Assembly: GCF_003086295.3 (NCBI RefSeq)
Contig: NC_092053.1
Location: 82,211,671-82,275,670 of the forward strand
Source: Arachis hypogaea
Lineage: Eukaryota > Streptophyta > Magnoliopsida > Fabales > Fabaceae
DNA: 64,000 bases
Direction of reading: 5' to 3'
Shown: piece after piece, positions 21,464 to 32,300 of the stretch
Layout of the letters: each line of letters starts with the position of its first letter
How positions within the stretch are numbered: the stretch's first letter is position 1
Made by a program: the position numbers and the translations under genes
The notes under the pieces: model-generated
The model's database searches: none
Told to the model about the DNA's origin: nothing
The model's input: the letters and a program-made list of their open reading frames with translations, nothing else

Positions 21464-22917
21464 TGACGTGGGGTTTTCTACCAGTAAAAAAATTTATAGA
21501 AACGGTTGCGTTGTAGATATAGTTTCTAAACCAGCAAAAATCCCTTTCGTACAAACGTGTTGGGTGTCACAAGTAACAAACCCCTTTAAAAATTGTTAAC
21601 CGAGTATTCAATCCTCGGGTCGTCTTCTCAAGGAACTGCGAGGAAGTATGTTCTTATTATTGGCTATAAAGGTTGTAATCGGGGTTTAGAAGGTGAGAAG
21701 CAAGTAATTTAAATGACGGGTGAATTAAATGGCAATTAAGAATAAATAATAACTGTAAAGCAACCTTTAGCAAGGTAGGAAAATTAGAGGTCCAACTTAG
21801 TTATCTCTCTCAACAATAATGAAAGTTGAATCTAAACTCCACTTGGTCAACCTTCACCAGGGCAAAGGAAAGTCAAGGGACTAATTAAATTGACTTTCGA
21901 ATCCTAATTATTTCCTCAGAAAAGGTTGGGATTATTTAAGTTCAGCTCAATTAGCAAGATAACGATTATCAATTATGTTGAGTTACTAAATTCTTAACAA
22001 GAACCAAAAGGGGAAAAGTAAAATTGCTGGAATGATAAAGAGGTCCTTGGATGGGAAGCAATGGTAACTTAAATCAAAGAGAACAATCATAAACTGAAAA
22101 TACCTCAATTATCATTAATTCAAATAACAGTCTGTAACATGAGAGAATTCATAAATCAAATTATAATAATCAATTCAAATGTTGGAATAAATAAATAGAA
22201 GTAATACTAAAAGAACATTAAACCTGGGATCCAGAGTTACTCTTAAAACAAGAAGAAATCCTAAATCCTAAAAGAGAGAGAGAAGATCTCCCTCTCAACT
22301 AAATATAAATCATTGAAAGGTAAAAATATGCGAGCTCTCTTAGAATGGAAGCATTCCCACACTTTATAACCTCTGGTCTATGCTGTCTGTACTTGAATAT
22401 GGGCCAAAAAGGGCTTCAGAATTTGCTGGGGGCGTATTCTGTAATTTTTGGTCCGTGGCCTCTGTCACGCGTCTGCGTGGGTCATGCGGTCGCATCATTC
22501 GGAGCTTTTCCTTGCCACGCGGTCGCGTCAGTCATGCGACCGCGTCAGTCATGCGGCCGCGTCGCTGCTGATTCGTGCTTGGCACGCGATCGCGTCATCC
22601 ATGCGATCGCGTGGATACCAGTTTCTTTAAAGCTCCGTTTTACTTTCTCCTTCCATTTTAGTATGTTTCCTTTTTCATCCTTTAAGTCATTCTGCCTTAG
22701 AAAATCTGAAACTACTGAACACACTAATCACGGCATCGAATGGAAATAAAGGTAATTAAAATAATTAATTTTTAAAGCTTAGGAAACATGTTTTTCACAA
22801 CATGACATAATAAGGAAGGGAAAGTAAAGCCATGCAATTAATGTGAATAAGTAGGTGAAGAGTTGAATAAATCACTCTAGTTAAGCACAAAAGAACTAAT
22901 GAAATATGGGTTTATCA
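21464..22917 (-). mobile_element. LTR-B, 3' LTR
   Basis: 1,454 bp, plus-strand ends TGACGT...TTATCA. TATA (TTATAAAG, minus) at 22362-22369. CG-palindrome module at 22448-22620 upstream of it in U3. Several plus-strand frames across the module are open only because of its composition. Confidence 0.92.
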
Positions 22918-22955
22918 ACTTCCCCACACTTAAACACTAGCATGTCCTCATGCTA
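22918..22955 (-). promoter_or_regulatory. PPT and upstream hairpin, LTR-B element
   Basis: Minus strand: TAGCATG-AGGA-CATGCTA (22955-22938), three bases, then TTTAAGTGTGGGGAAGT (22934-22918) abutting the LTR TGATAAACCC. The loop equals that of the LTR-D hairpin, while the stem differs at paired positions. Confidence 0.85.
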
Positions 22956-23239
22956 AATCCAAGGTAAATAATTAAGGTTAAAGTGATCGAATGTTATGAA
23001 ATGCAACCTATGCTAAATGCATCTACCTAATGGGTCATGCAATTCTAATCCATCTACTCATATATAAAGCTTACATGTAGCTAAGTTAATTCACACTCTC
23101 AAGGAGTTATGTATATATATATAGCCAACCCTAAATGAAAGCATTTTAGCAAATGAGATGGGAAAGAAAACATTGTACAAACTTGCAAAACAATTAGGGG
23201 GCTCGCGACTAATAGGGTTCGCGGGCTGGGGCGGTTATA

Positions 23240-23710
23240 TTTTCGAATCCACGAGGCCGCGTGGGGCACGCGGTCGCGTGGTTGGGACGAGAATGGGAGT
23301 GACGCGATCGCGTGGGGTGCGCGATCCCATGAGAGGGGGGAAAGAAGGGTGACGCGATCGCATGGGTCGCGCGATCGCGTCGCTGGAAGTTGTGCTAAAC
23401 CCACGACTCCAGCGCCGTTTTAGTGCAACTCTGTGTCTCCTTTTGGGGTGATGTGCAATCCATGCGACGCGATCGCGTCGCTCACGCGGTCGCGTGGGAT
23501 TGGTATTGGGTAAGTAATGTGATCGCATGGGGCATGCGATCGCGTGGGCTAATTTGTGCGAAACGCACAAAGGCCGCACGATTCCAGCCCAACTTTCTGT
23601 TCGTTGGATCCTTACGCCGATATATATCACGCGGCTGCGTGGGTCACGCGGTCGCATGGGTGGTGTTTTTCGCGATATGACGCGATCGCATGGGGCATGC
23701 GGTCGCGTCG
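23240..23710. repeat. ACGCGATCGCGT-type palindrome tract, internal
   Basis: At least ten variants of acgcg(a/g)tcgcgt and related CG-rich 12-mers, often in pairs of the form gcgatcgcgtng...cgcgatcgcgt. It lies in the 3' untranslated internal region, separate from the LTR arrays of the same element. Confidence 0.8.
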
Positions 23711-23864
23711 TGCACCCCCTCTTTTTTTTTTGAAACTGAAAAATGCAGGATGCGGTGATGGACATGAATGCTATGCATGATTCCAGGTTTAATAAATTAA
23801 AATGAAAAAGGAAAAATGAAAGCAATTAACAAGAAATAAGTTGAAAAAGAGGCGACCATACCAT

Positions 23865-23882
23865 GGTGGGTTGTCTCCCACC
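23865..23882 (-). promoter_or_regulatory. Post-ORF hairpin, LTR-B element
   Basis: Minus strand GGTGGG-AGACAA-CCCACC, 50 nt after the ORF stop at 23932. Same placement and loop type as 43579-43596, with a G-C/T-A stem that differs from 12383-12398 and 60097-60114. Confidence 0.75.
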
Positions 23883-23931
23883 TAGCACTTTTAGTTAAAG
23901 TCCTTAAGTTGGACATTGGAAGAGTATCCTG

Positions 23932-25497
23932 TTATGGTAGCTTGTGTTTAAATTCGTCCAAAAATCTCCACCAGTGCTTGGAATGCCAATAGCCTCCGGG
24001 GTCCCAAACTAGGCATGTAAAGCTTCTTAGCAGCTTCAAACAAATTTTTAGGCTCTTGGGGTAACAAATGTCAGAATAAACCTCAGGATTCCAAGCATTG
24101 CGTTTAAATCCGCCTCCGTCTTGGTCTACATGTCTCCATCCGGGCGGCTTAAAAAGTAGAATCTCACCGTGGTGACCAAACGTTCTCTGTGATCCGTGCA
24201 ATTGAGCATGATACCAATCCGTGTACTTCGAGGTGAAGCGTGGAACCTTATTGAACCTGGTGCACCAGCTCTGAGTACGAGCCATTTCCCTCTTACTCTT
24301 AAAGCCGCAGAGAACTCTAAGCTGGCCATCTATTTCAAGCAAACCATATTCAAGTGAATAAGTAAAATTATAAGTTAAGGATTGTACCCACTTGAAGCTT
24401 GTATTGGGTGGTAATGGCCTTGGGATAGGTGTTTTTGGTGGTTCTGCAAGTTTCGTTTCCTTGTGTTCTTCTGTGAATTCTTCCACTTCCTTGCAAAGAT
24501 CCTCAATTGTATCTGTATCCTGGTCAAAGTCTTTTATGTCTTCCTCATCACTCGAGTCATAGATTGAAGGTTGAGAGAAATCTACCTCCGCATCACTTTC
24601 ATATTCACTTGGAGAAGATTCTTCAATCTCAGAGAATTCACCTGCGGATGCAAGTTCATCACTAGGAGAACTAGACTTGTGACTATCATCATCAAGGAAA
24701 TTTGCTTCTTGGATTATTCCGTCTGATTCTTCGTAAACAACTTGCCTTGGAGATTGTACGGTATCTTCCTTAGCATTAACTGTGGCATCATGGACGGAGT
24801 TTTCCTTAATTCTGGCTTCCCAAGGAAGTTCAGCATCGCCTAGATCTTCAACCAACTCTTCTTCTTGAACAATGACAGCTTCTTCCACTTGTTCTAGTAC
24901 GAATTCATTCTCTGTCTTGTCCACTAGAGTCTCTAATATTTCTTTCATGCTACACTCTTCATCGGGCTATCCACATGGAGCTTTGGTTGATCCTTGTATA
25001 TTTGAGCGCCTAGTGGCCTATTGAATTAGTGCTTGCTCCAGTTGTTGAATGGTTGTTTGAAATTTAATTACTGTTTCCTTTAGGCAATCCTTTGCTTTGC
25101 GATTTGCCAGACTTGGACATGATACAAAGGAAAGTGGTGATGATTGGGAACGATTGGATTGGTATTGGGGTAAGGAAGGATCATGTGATGGCGAATGGTG
25201 AAGAAAAGCTTGTGAGTGTGGTGGTTCGAGGTTTTGTTGAAAGGATGGTTCATATGCACGGGGTGGGGCTTGTTGGTAATTACAAGGTTGTCCACCATGT
25301 CTTTCAGCTGGGTATGCACGGTAGAATGGTCTCTGTCCAGGATATCTCGGAGGGTGTTGCTGCCAAAAGGGTTGATTAGATCCTCTTGGTTCCATCCATC
25401 CTTGATTGGTCTGACCTTGATGCACATTCCTGCTGTAACTTCTATTTCCTTTAATAATATTAGAACCAAACTCAAAGCGAGAGGGGTGAGAGTTCAT
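23932..25497 (-). pseudogene. Uncharacterised ORF of the non-autonomous LTR-B element
   Basis: One frame of 521 codons with two stops (25018-25020 and about 24966), from MNSHPSRFEFGSN to FLDEFKHKLP. Upstream codons back to 25572 are also open but hydrophobic and before the shared start. Order: short conserved N-terminus, Tyr/Pro/Gln-rich section (QQHPPRYPGQRPFYRAYP), a short helical stretch (LKETVIKFQTTIQQLEQ), an acidic section (VIVQEEELVEDLGDAELPWE, then runs of E, D and S), a conserved core (SFKWVQSLTYNF, SLEYGLLEIDGQLRVLCG) and an aromatic C-terminus (SKHWWRFLDEFKHKLP). I do not recognise a named domain, and no zinc knuckle, DTG or YxDD is present. The plus-strand element at 40076-43529 encodes the same arrangement. 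It occupies the gag position, so a structural or RNA-binding role is only a guess. Confidence 0.8.
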
Positions 25498-25594
25498 AGT
25501 AGCAAATAAAGATAAAAAAAGGAAAAACAAAAGTAAATAAACAAGCAAAAGAAAAATATTTACAATAACCAATAATAAGGCACACGTTAGCAGT

Positions 25595-25612
25595 TTCCCG
25601 GCAACGGCGCCA
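25595..25612 (-). promoter_or_regulatory. Primer binding site of the LTR-B element
   Basis: Minus strand TGGCGCCGTTGCCGGGAA, three bases from the LTR. Complementary to the 3' end of plant tRNA-Asp(GUC) over the first 16 bases. Confidence 0.9.
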
Positions 25613-25615
25613 TTT

Positions 25616-27117
25616 TGACGTCGGGTTTTCTACCAGTAAAGAAATTTATAGAAACGGTTGCGTTGTAGATATAGTTTCTAAACCGGCAAAAATCCCTTCG
25701 TACAAACGTGTTGGGTGTCACAAGTAACAAACCCTTTTAAAAATTGTTAACCGAGTATTCAAACCTCGGGTCGTCTTCTCAAGGAACTGCGAGGAAGTAT
25801 GTTCTTATTATTGGCTATAAAGGTTGTAATCGGGGTTTAGAAGTTGTGAAGCAAGTAATTTAAATGACGGGTGAATTAAATGGTAATTAAGAATAAATAA
25901 TAACTGTAAAGCAACCTTTAGCAAGGTAGGGAAATTAGAGGTCCAACTTAGTTATCTCTCTCAACAATAATGAAAGTTGAATCTAAACTCCACTTGGTCA
26001 ACCTTCACCAAGGCAAAGGAAAGTCAAGGGACTAATTAAATTGACTTTCGAATCCTAATTATTTCCTCAGAAAAGGTTGGGATTATTTAAGTTCAGCTCA
26101 ATTAGCAAGATAACGATTATCAATTATGTTGAGTTTAATAACTGTTGAGTTACTAAATTCTTAACCAGAACCAAAAGGAGAAAAGTAAAATTGCTGGAAT
26201 GCTAAAGAGGTCCTTAGATGGGAAGCAATGGTAACTTAAATCAAAGAGAACAATCATAAACTGAAAATACCTCAATTATCATTAATTCAAATAACAGTCT
26301 GTAACATGAGAGAATTCATAAATCAAATTATAATAATCAATTCAAATGTTAGAATAAATAAATAGAAGTAATACTAAAAGAACATTAAACCTGGGATCCA
26401 AAGTTACTCTTAAAACAAGAAGAAATCCTAAATCCTAAAAGAGAGAGAGAAAATCTCCATCTCAACTAAATCTAAATCATTGAAAGGTAAAAATATGCGA
26501 GCTCTCTTAGAATGGAAGCATTCTCACACTTTATAACCTCTGGTCTATGTTGTCTGTACTTGGATCTGGGCCAAAAAGGGCTTCAGAATTCGCTGGGGGC
26601 GTATTCTGTAATTTCTGGTGCGTGGCCTCTGTCACGCGTCCGCGTGGGTCACGCGGTCGCGTCATTCGGAGCTTTTCCTTGCCACGCGGTCGCGTCAGTC
26701 ATGCGACCGCGTCATATGCGTTCTGCTTAAGGCGCGCAGTCGCGTCAGTCATGCGGCCGCGTCGCTGCTGATTCGTGCTGGGCACGCGATCGCGTCATCC
26801 ATGCGATCGCGTGGATACCAGTTTCTTTAAAGCTTCGTTTTGCTTTCTCCTTCCATTTTAGTATGTTTCCTTTTTCATCCTTTAAGTCATTCTGCCTTAG
26901 AAAATCTGAAACTACTCAACACACTAATCACGGCATCGAATGGAAATAAAGGTAATTAAAATATTTAATTTTTAAAGCTTAGGAAACATGTTTTTCACAA
27001 CATGACATAATAAGGAAGGGAAAGTTAAGCCATGCAATTAATGTGAATAAGTAGGTGAAGAGTTGAATAAATCACTCTAGTTAAGCACAAAAGAACTCAT
27101 AAAATATGGGCTTATCA
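25616..27117 (-). mobile_element. LTR-B, 5' LTR
   Basis: 1,502 bp. Compared with the 3' LTR it carries an additional 33-bp unit at about 26714-26746 within the CG-palindrome module and an additional 16 bp near 26134. Confidence 0.92.
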
Positions 27118-27122
27118 CCCAC

Positions 27123-28133
27123 CTTCCCCTTATGTTGGCAAGAGAATATAGTAGTTACTAAGTACTCTTGGGAGAGGTTGGACGAGGTTGAGAAGCCCTT
27201 TGTGAGTGTGTTAGAGGAGAACTGGGGGCGCCTCCTCATCTAGACACGAAGAGGTTTCTAGGAGATCCTTCCCTCCTCCATGCCGAACTAGGTAGTGTTC
27301 GACTTCTTTTCTGACAGTAATCTTTTTTGTTTGCTTGCTGATTTTTCTTATTTGTGACTTGTCTTACTGGTTTCTTTTTCAGAAATGGTAAAATCTACGG
27401 ACTCCATGAAAGCCTTTCGTAGGGCTAAGAAAGAACAGCTGCACAGAATTTAACAGTGAAGACTTCAGGAGAGGGGTCTTCTCAGGTACAACAGCCGACT
27501 TCTAATACTGCTAGGCCAAAAAAAATCATCCCGACCCCACGAGTTCGGACGCTTCCCTCTGACCCTGTTCAGCCGACCTCTGGCGCTACCTCCTCTCCTA
27601 CTGCTGCTGGTCCTCCTCCAAAGCGACAAAAAACTCTTGGTTCTTATGATCTAAATGCCAAGGATTTTGATGGTGTCGGTTTTGTTACCGAGCTAATTGC
27701 ACCCCATGGTAAGATTCCTTTGGATGATGTATCTATTCTCCATCACCTTGGTTCTACCCAGGCCGATTATGCCGAGCTCCAGGGTCATCCGGTGGGCAGT
27801 TTGACTGATGCATATGAGAACTTGAAAGCCCAAGTCCGAGTTCTGGCCCCTGAGCTCGATCTGACTCTTTTTAGTTTGGATAATATGGTCGAGAATGGCA
27901 AGATAGTGCCTGCCCCTGATGATGAGGATGAGAGCCCTCCTCCTGTGCCGCCAGGGAAAGCCGTAGCTACTTCAGCCTCCTCTGTTACTTCTGAGGCCGA
28001 CCAGCTAGAGTCTGATCCCGACGTTCAGATCTTGAATAGGCCGGATGGAACTATTGATGTCATCCCGATCGCGACCATTCCTCCTCCTCCAGCTAAGGAT
28101 GCCACTACTGGGGAGAATTTAGATCCTTTATAA
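27123..28133 (+). pseudogene. Opposite-strand ORF of the Tat element, part 2
   Basis: Continues from 21463 as FPLCWQENIVVTKYSWERL and LEENWGRLL, then a frameshift near 27240. A likely intron at 27292-27382 (GT...TTTTTCAG) joins LLHAEL to EMVKSTDSMKAFRRAKKEQ. After a stop at 27450 the next frame is open for 225 codons: Ser/Pro/Thr-rich, then a SYDLNAKDFDGVGFVTELI segment and an acidic-Pro tail ending at 28133. A canonical intron readable only on the plus strand supports transcription of this strand apart from pol. Confidence 0.7.
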
Positions 28134-29035
28134 TTTCTGGTGCTTGTATTATAGTCTGGGTTATGGACTTTAGACTTGTTTTTTGTAAATTTCTTTATGG
28201 TTGACTTCGTTGACACTTGGTTGCTTCTTAGCAACTTTATTTGGCTAAACAAAACACTTTAAACTCTAAGGATGCCTTTTTGGGTGGACTTGTGAGTCTT
28301 TAATGCTTTATGATAGATATAATTTTGCTGATATATACCTTCATAATTCTTGTGGATCTTTACAGAGGTTTTGATACCTTTCATGTCCGACCTCTTTTTC
28401 AGCATGGGTTTTTTGCCCTTTTTGGATCATGCCTTGCTCCCTGCTTGGGCGAGGTGATTCTTTGGTGTCCGGGCTAACTTATCCGACAACTTTTAAGTGT
28501 TCTTATAGAATCTTTTTAGTTATCGTCTTCTTTGTAGCGCTGCTTTGAGATCGTTCCTTTTTCGAGCGGACTTCTTCCCCTTTTCAGAGCCTTTTGAGCC
28601 TTAAGTTGTCTTCAACCTTTTTGGCTTTTGACTCCTTCTCTTTTCGAGTTTGTTGCTTTGAATCGCGCCTTTAGTTGATGTAAACCCGTCCGGGCTTTTT
28701 AGTCATATTCCAACAACTTTTCAGGTAGTGTTCCAAGGGGAACCTTTTCTTTATAGTTTGTTTGGATGACTTTTTTAGCACCGTTTCGTCTTGTGCTTTT
28801 GCTTTTTAAGTAGTGTCTTTTTTCAAGACTTTGTACCTTTCAGCAAAGTAATTCTGGTCTTTTCTTTAGCCTTTGTGAGATGTCTTTTTCCCTTTTTAGT
28901 GATCCTTTCACTGGTCCAACTTTTTTATCGGGCCTTCTTACGTTATTTTTAGCAATCCATTTTTAGTCAGACCTCGTCAGGTCGCTTTCTATGGATTACT
29001 TTTTATAAATTCTTACATTAATATGCTTCTACGCT
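28134..29035. other. 3' region of the Tat element, no gene
   Basis: T-rich on the plus strand. It separates the opposite-strand ORF end from pol; the two stops face each other. No frame of interest. Confidence 0.5.
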
Positions 29036-29203
29036 TTCACCTTGCTGACTTATTTGTAATCTGCCAAAGAATTTGATTTTCACCTTGCCCACCTCTTTGT
29101 AATCGGTCGATGAATTTGATTTTCACCTTGCCCACCTCTTTGTAATCGGTCGATGAATTTGATTTTCACCTTGCCGACCTCTTTGTAAATGGTCGATGAA
29201 TTT
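29036..29203. repeat. 43-bp tandem repeat, about 3.5 copies
   Basis: Unit contains ttttcaccttgcc-acctctttgtaat-ggtcgatgaattt. The two central copies are identical, the outer ones are diverged. Tandem repeats in this position, after pol, are known for Tat/Ogre-type elements. Confidence 0.85.
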
Positions 29204-29323
29204 TTGCATTTTATGAGCTTAGATTAATGCGTCTTGGTAGGAAACTTATTAGGGAATCTGAAAACGTTGTTAAAATTATAATAAAAGATAGAAATATGAT
29301 CAAGAGTGTATACATATGAGTGC

Positions 29324-32300
29324 TTACCCTTCTAGGTCGAGCAATTTTGTAGATCCTGGCCTTCTTAGGTTACAGGCATGCCATGACCTTGGTAGCTCTT
29401 GTCCTTCGAGGTCGGACACCTTATAGTAACCTTTCCCCAGTACCTCTGTTACTCGGTATGGTCCTTTCCAGTTAGCTGCTAGCTTCCCTTCTCCTGATCG
29501 ACCTACCCCGATGTCATTTTGGATTAAGATGAGATCATTGGTGGTGAAGCTTTGCTAGACTACCTTCTGATTATATCTTAGGGCCATTCGATGCTTTAGT
29601 ACTTCTTCTCTAATCCGAGCTCTTTCTCGGGCTTCCAAAAGTAGGTCGAGCTCCTCCCTTTGAATTTGGGAGTTGGTCTCTTCATTGTAGAGGATTACTC
29701 TAGGAGATCCTTCTTCTATTTCCACTGGAATCATTGCCTCCATTCCATAAGCAAGTAGGAAAGGTGATTCTCCTATGGTTGAATGTGGTGTTGTCTGATA
29801 TGCCCATAAGACTTGCGGGAGCTCTTCAGCCCAAGCTCCCTTGGCATCCTATAATCTCCGTTTTAACCCGGCCAGTATGACTTTGTTGGTGACTTCCGCC
29901 TGTCCATTAGCTTGTGAGTGCTCTACAGAGGTGAACTGGTGCTTGATCTTTAGATCAGCTACTAGATTTCTAAAGCCTATGTCGGTGAATTAAGTACCAT
30001 TATCTGTGGTGATGGAGCATGAGACCCCAAACATTGTGGTAATGTTTCTGTATAGAAATTTCCAACATCTTTGGGCTGTGGCATTAGCTAATGGCTTTGT
30101 TTCAATCCACTTTGTGAAATAGTCTATGCCCACAATGAGAAACTTGACTTGTCCGGATTCTTAGAAGAAAGGTCCAAGGAGGTCGAGTCCCCACTTTCCG
30201 AATGGCCAGGGTGAAGTAATACAGATGAGCTCCTCAGGTGGAGTTATGTGGAAGTTGGCATGCTTTTGCCAAGGTGGGTATGTCTTGACAAACTCTGTTG
30301 CTTCCCTTTGCACGGTCTGCCAGTAGAAACCGGCTCGGAGTACCTTTTTGGCAAGGGCTCGTGCCCCAAGGTGAATGCTGCACATGCCACTGTAGACTTC
30401 TTCGAGAACTTCTCTTGTATTAGAGGTCGGGACGCATTTTAGGAGGGGTGTAGAGATTCCTATCTTATATAGGACGTCTTGTATTATGGTGTAGTACTGT
30501 GCTTCTCGTACTAGCCTTTTTGCCTCCTTTTTATTTGTGGGAAGTGTTTCTGACTTGAGATAGTTGATTATGGGAGTCATCCATCCTTGATCCTGTCTTG
30601 ATCTGGCTAGGATCTTTTCTGCCTCCAAGGTTGATGGACTTTGGAGTGTTTCTTGGATGAGACTTCTATTATTACCCCCTGGTTTGGTGATAGCTAGTTT
30701 TGAGAGTGCATCAGCTCGGGCATTATGCTCTCGCGGTATATGTTGGACCTCATATCCCTTGAATTGTCTGAGCTGTTCTTTGGTTTTGTCAAGATATTTT
30801 TTCATAGTGGGATCCTTAGCTTGATAGCTCCCTTCTATTTGCGAAGTGACTACTTGGGAGTCACTAAAGATGGTCAGTCTTTGAGCCCCCACTTCCCTAG
30901 CTAGCCTCAAACCAGCCAGTAGTGCTTCATATTCAGCTTGATTATTCGAGGTAGGAAACTCAAATTTTAAGGAGAGCTCGATTTGGGTTCCCTGATCGCT
31001 TTCTAAAATGATGCCTGCGCCACTCCTGGTTTTGTTTGAGGACCCATCTATATAAAGGCTCCACTTTGTGGGGGTGCCCTGGGTGTCAGTATACTCTGCG
31101 ATGAAGTCGGCTAGGTACTGGGATTTAATAGCTGTCCGAGCTTCATACTTGATGTCGAATTCGGACAACTCGACTACCCATTGTAGGATTTTTCCAGCTA
31201 AGTCTATTTTCTGTAAGATCCCCTTTATGGGTTGGTTGGTTCGTACTCTGATGGTGTGAGCTTGAAAGTATGGTCGGAGTCTTTGGGAAGTGAGTATGAG
31301 GGCGTAGACAAACTTTTCTATCTTTTGATAGTTTAATTCTGCCCCTTGTAAAGCCTTACTGATGAAGTAGATAGGTTGTTGCCCACTTTCGTCCTCTCTG
31401 ACCAACGCTGAGGCTATTTCCCGACTCCATATGGCGAGGTATAGTATGAGCTCTTCACCTTCCCGAGGTCGAGTAAGGACAGGTGGTTGCCCCAGAATTT
31501 TCTTGAAATCTTGGAAGGCTTGTTTGCATTCTAGGGTCCATTCGAACCTCTTTCCCTTCGTTAATATTGTATAGAAGGGGATAGATCTTAAGGCTGATGC
31601 AGCTAGGAAGCTAGACAGAGCCACTAGTCTTCCATTGAGCTGCTGGACCTCTTTGACGCAGGTTAGACATTTCATGTGAAGTATGGCCTAGCACTTATCT
31701 GGGTTTGCTTCGATTCTTCTTTGGGTGAGCATAAAGCCCAGGAATTTTCCAGCTTCTACGCAAAGGTACACTTTGCGGGGTTAAGTCGCATGCCATGTTT
31801 TCTTATGGTATCAACCACTTTAGTGAGGTTGGGCAACAATGATTCCTCACTTTGTGTTTTTACCAGCCTGTCGTCTACATAAACCTCCATTAGCTTTCCA
31901 ATGTGATAAGCAAAGACTTTGTTCATCAGTCTTTGGTAGGTAGCCCCTGCGTTTTTAAGTCTGAAGGGCATAATTATATAGCAATAGTTTGCTTTTGGGT
32001 TAAGAATGATATCTTCTCTTGGTCGAGTTGATACATTGGGATCTGGTTGTATCTCGAGTAAGCATCCATGAAGGAGAGGTATTGATAGCTTGACGAAGCG
32101 TCGACTAGTGTGTCGATGTTTGGGAGTGGGTAGGGATCTTTTGGGCAGGCTTTATTGATGTCGGTGTAATCGGTGCACATCCGCCACTTCCCGTTTGACT
32201 ATTTGACCAGCACCACATTGGCTAGCAATAGTGGGTATTTAACCTCCCTTATGATCCCTTCTTCCAGCAAAGCTTATACCTGTTCCTCTACAGCTTGCGA

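Larger units (their letters stand above)
21464..27117 (-). mobile_element. Complete non-autonomous LTR-B element with TSD CCCAC
   Basis: 5,654 bp. LTRs at 25616-27117 (5') and 21464-22917 (3'). Target duplication CCCAC at 21459-21463 and 27118-27122. PBS at 25595-25612, one long ORF (25497-23932), a post-ORF hairpin (23865-23882), a CG-palindrome tract (23240-23710), a pre-PPT hairpin and purine tract (22955-22918). No RT, integrase or recognisable gag. The LTRs differ by few substitutions plus 33-bp and 16-bp length differences, so the insertion is the youngest clearly datable event here. Confidence 0.93.

Noticed and set aside
22345..22749. Frames across the CG-palindrome module of LTR-B (also 23235-23825 and 26512-26830)
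   Set aside because: The peptides are repeats of RGSRGR/HAVAS type produced by the DNA repeat itself.
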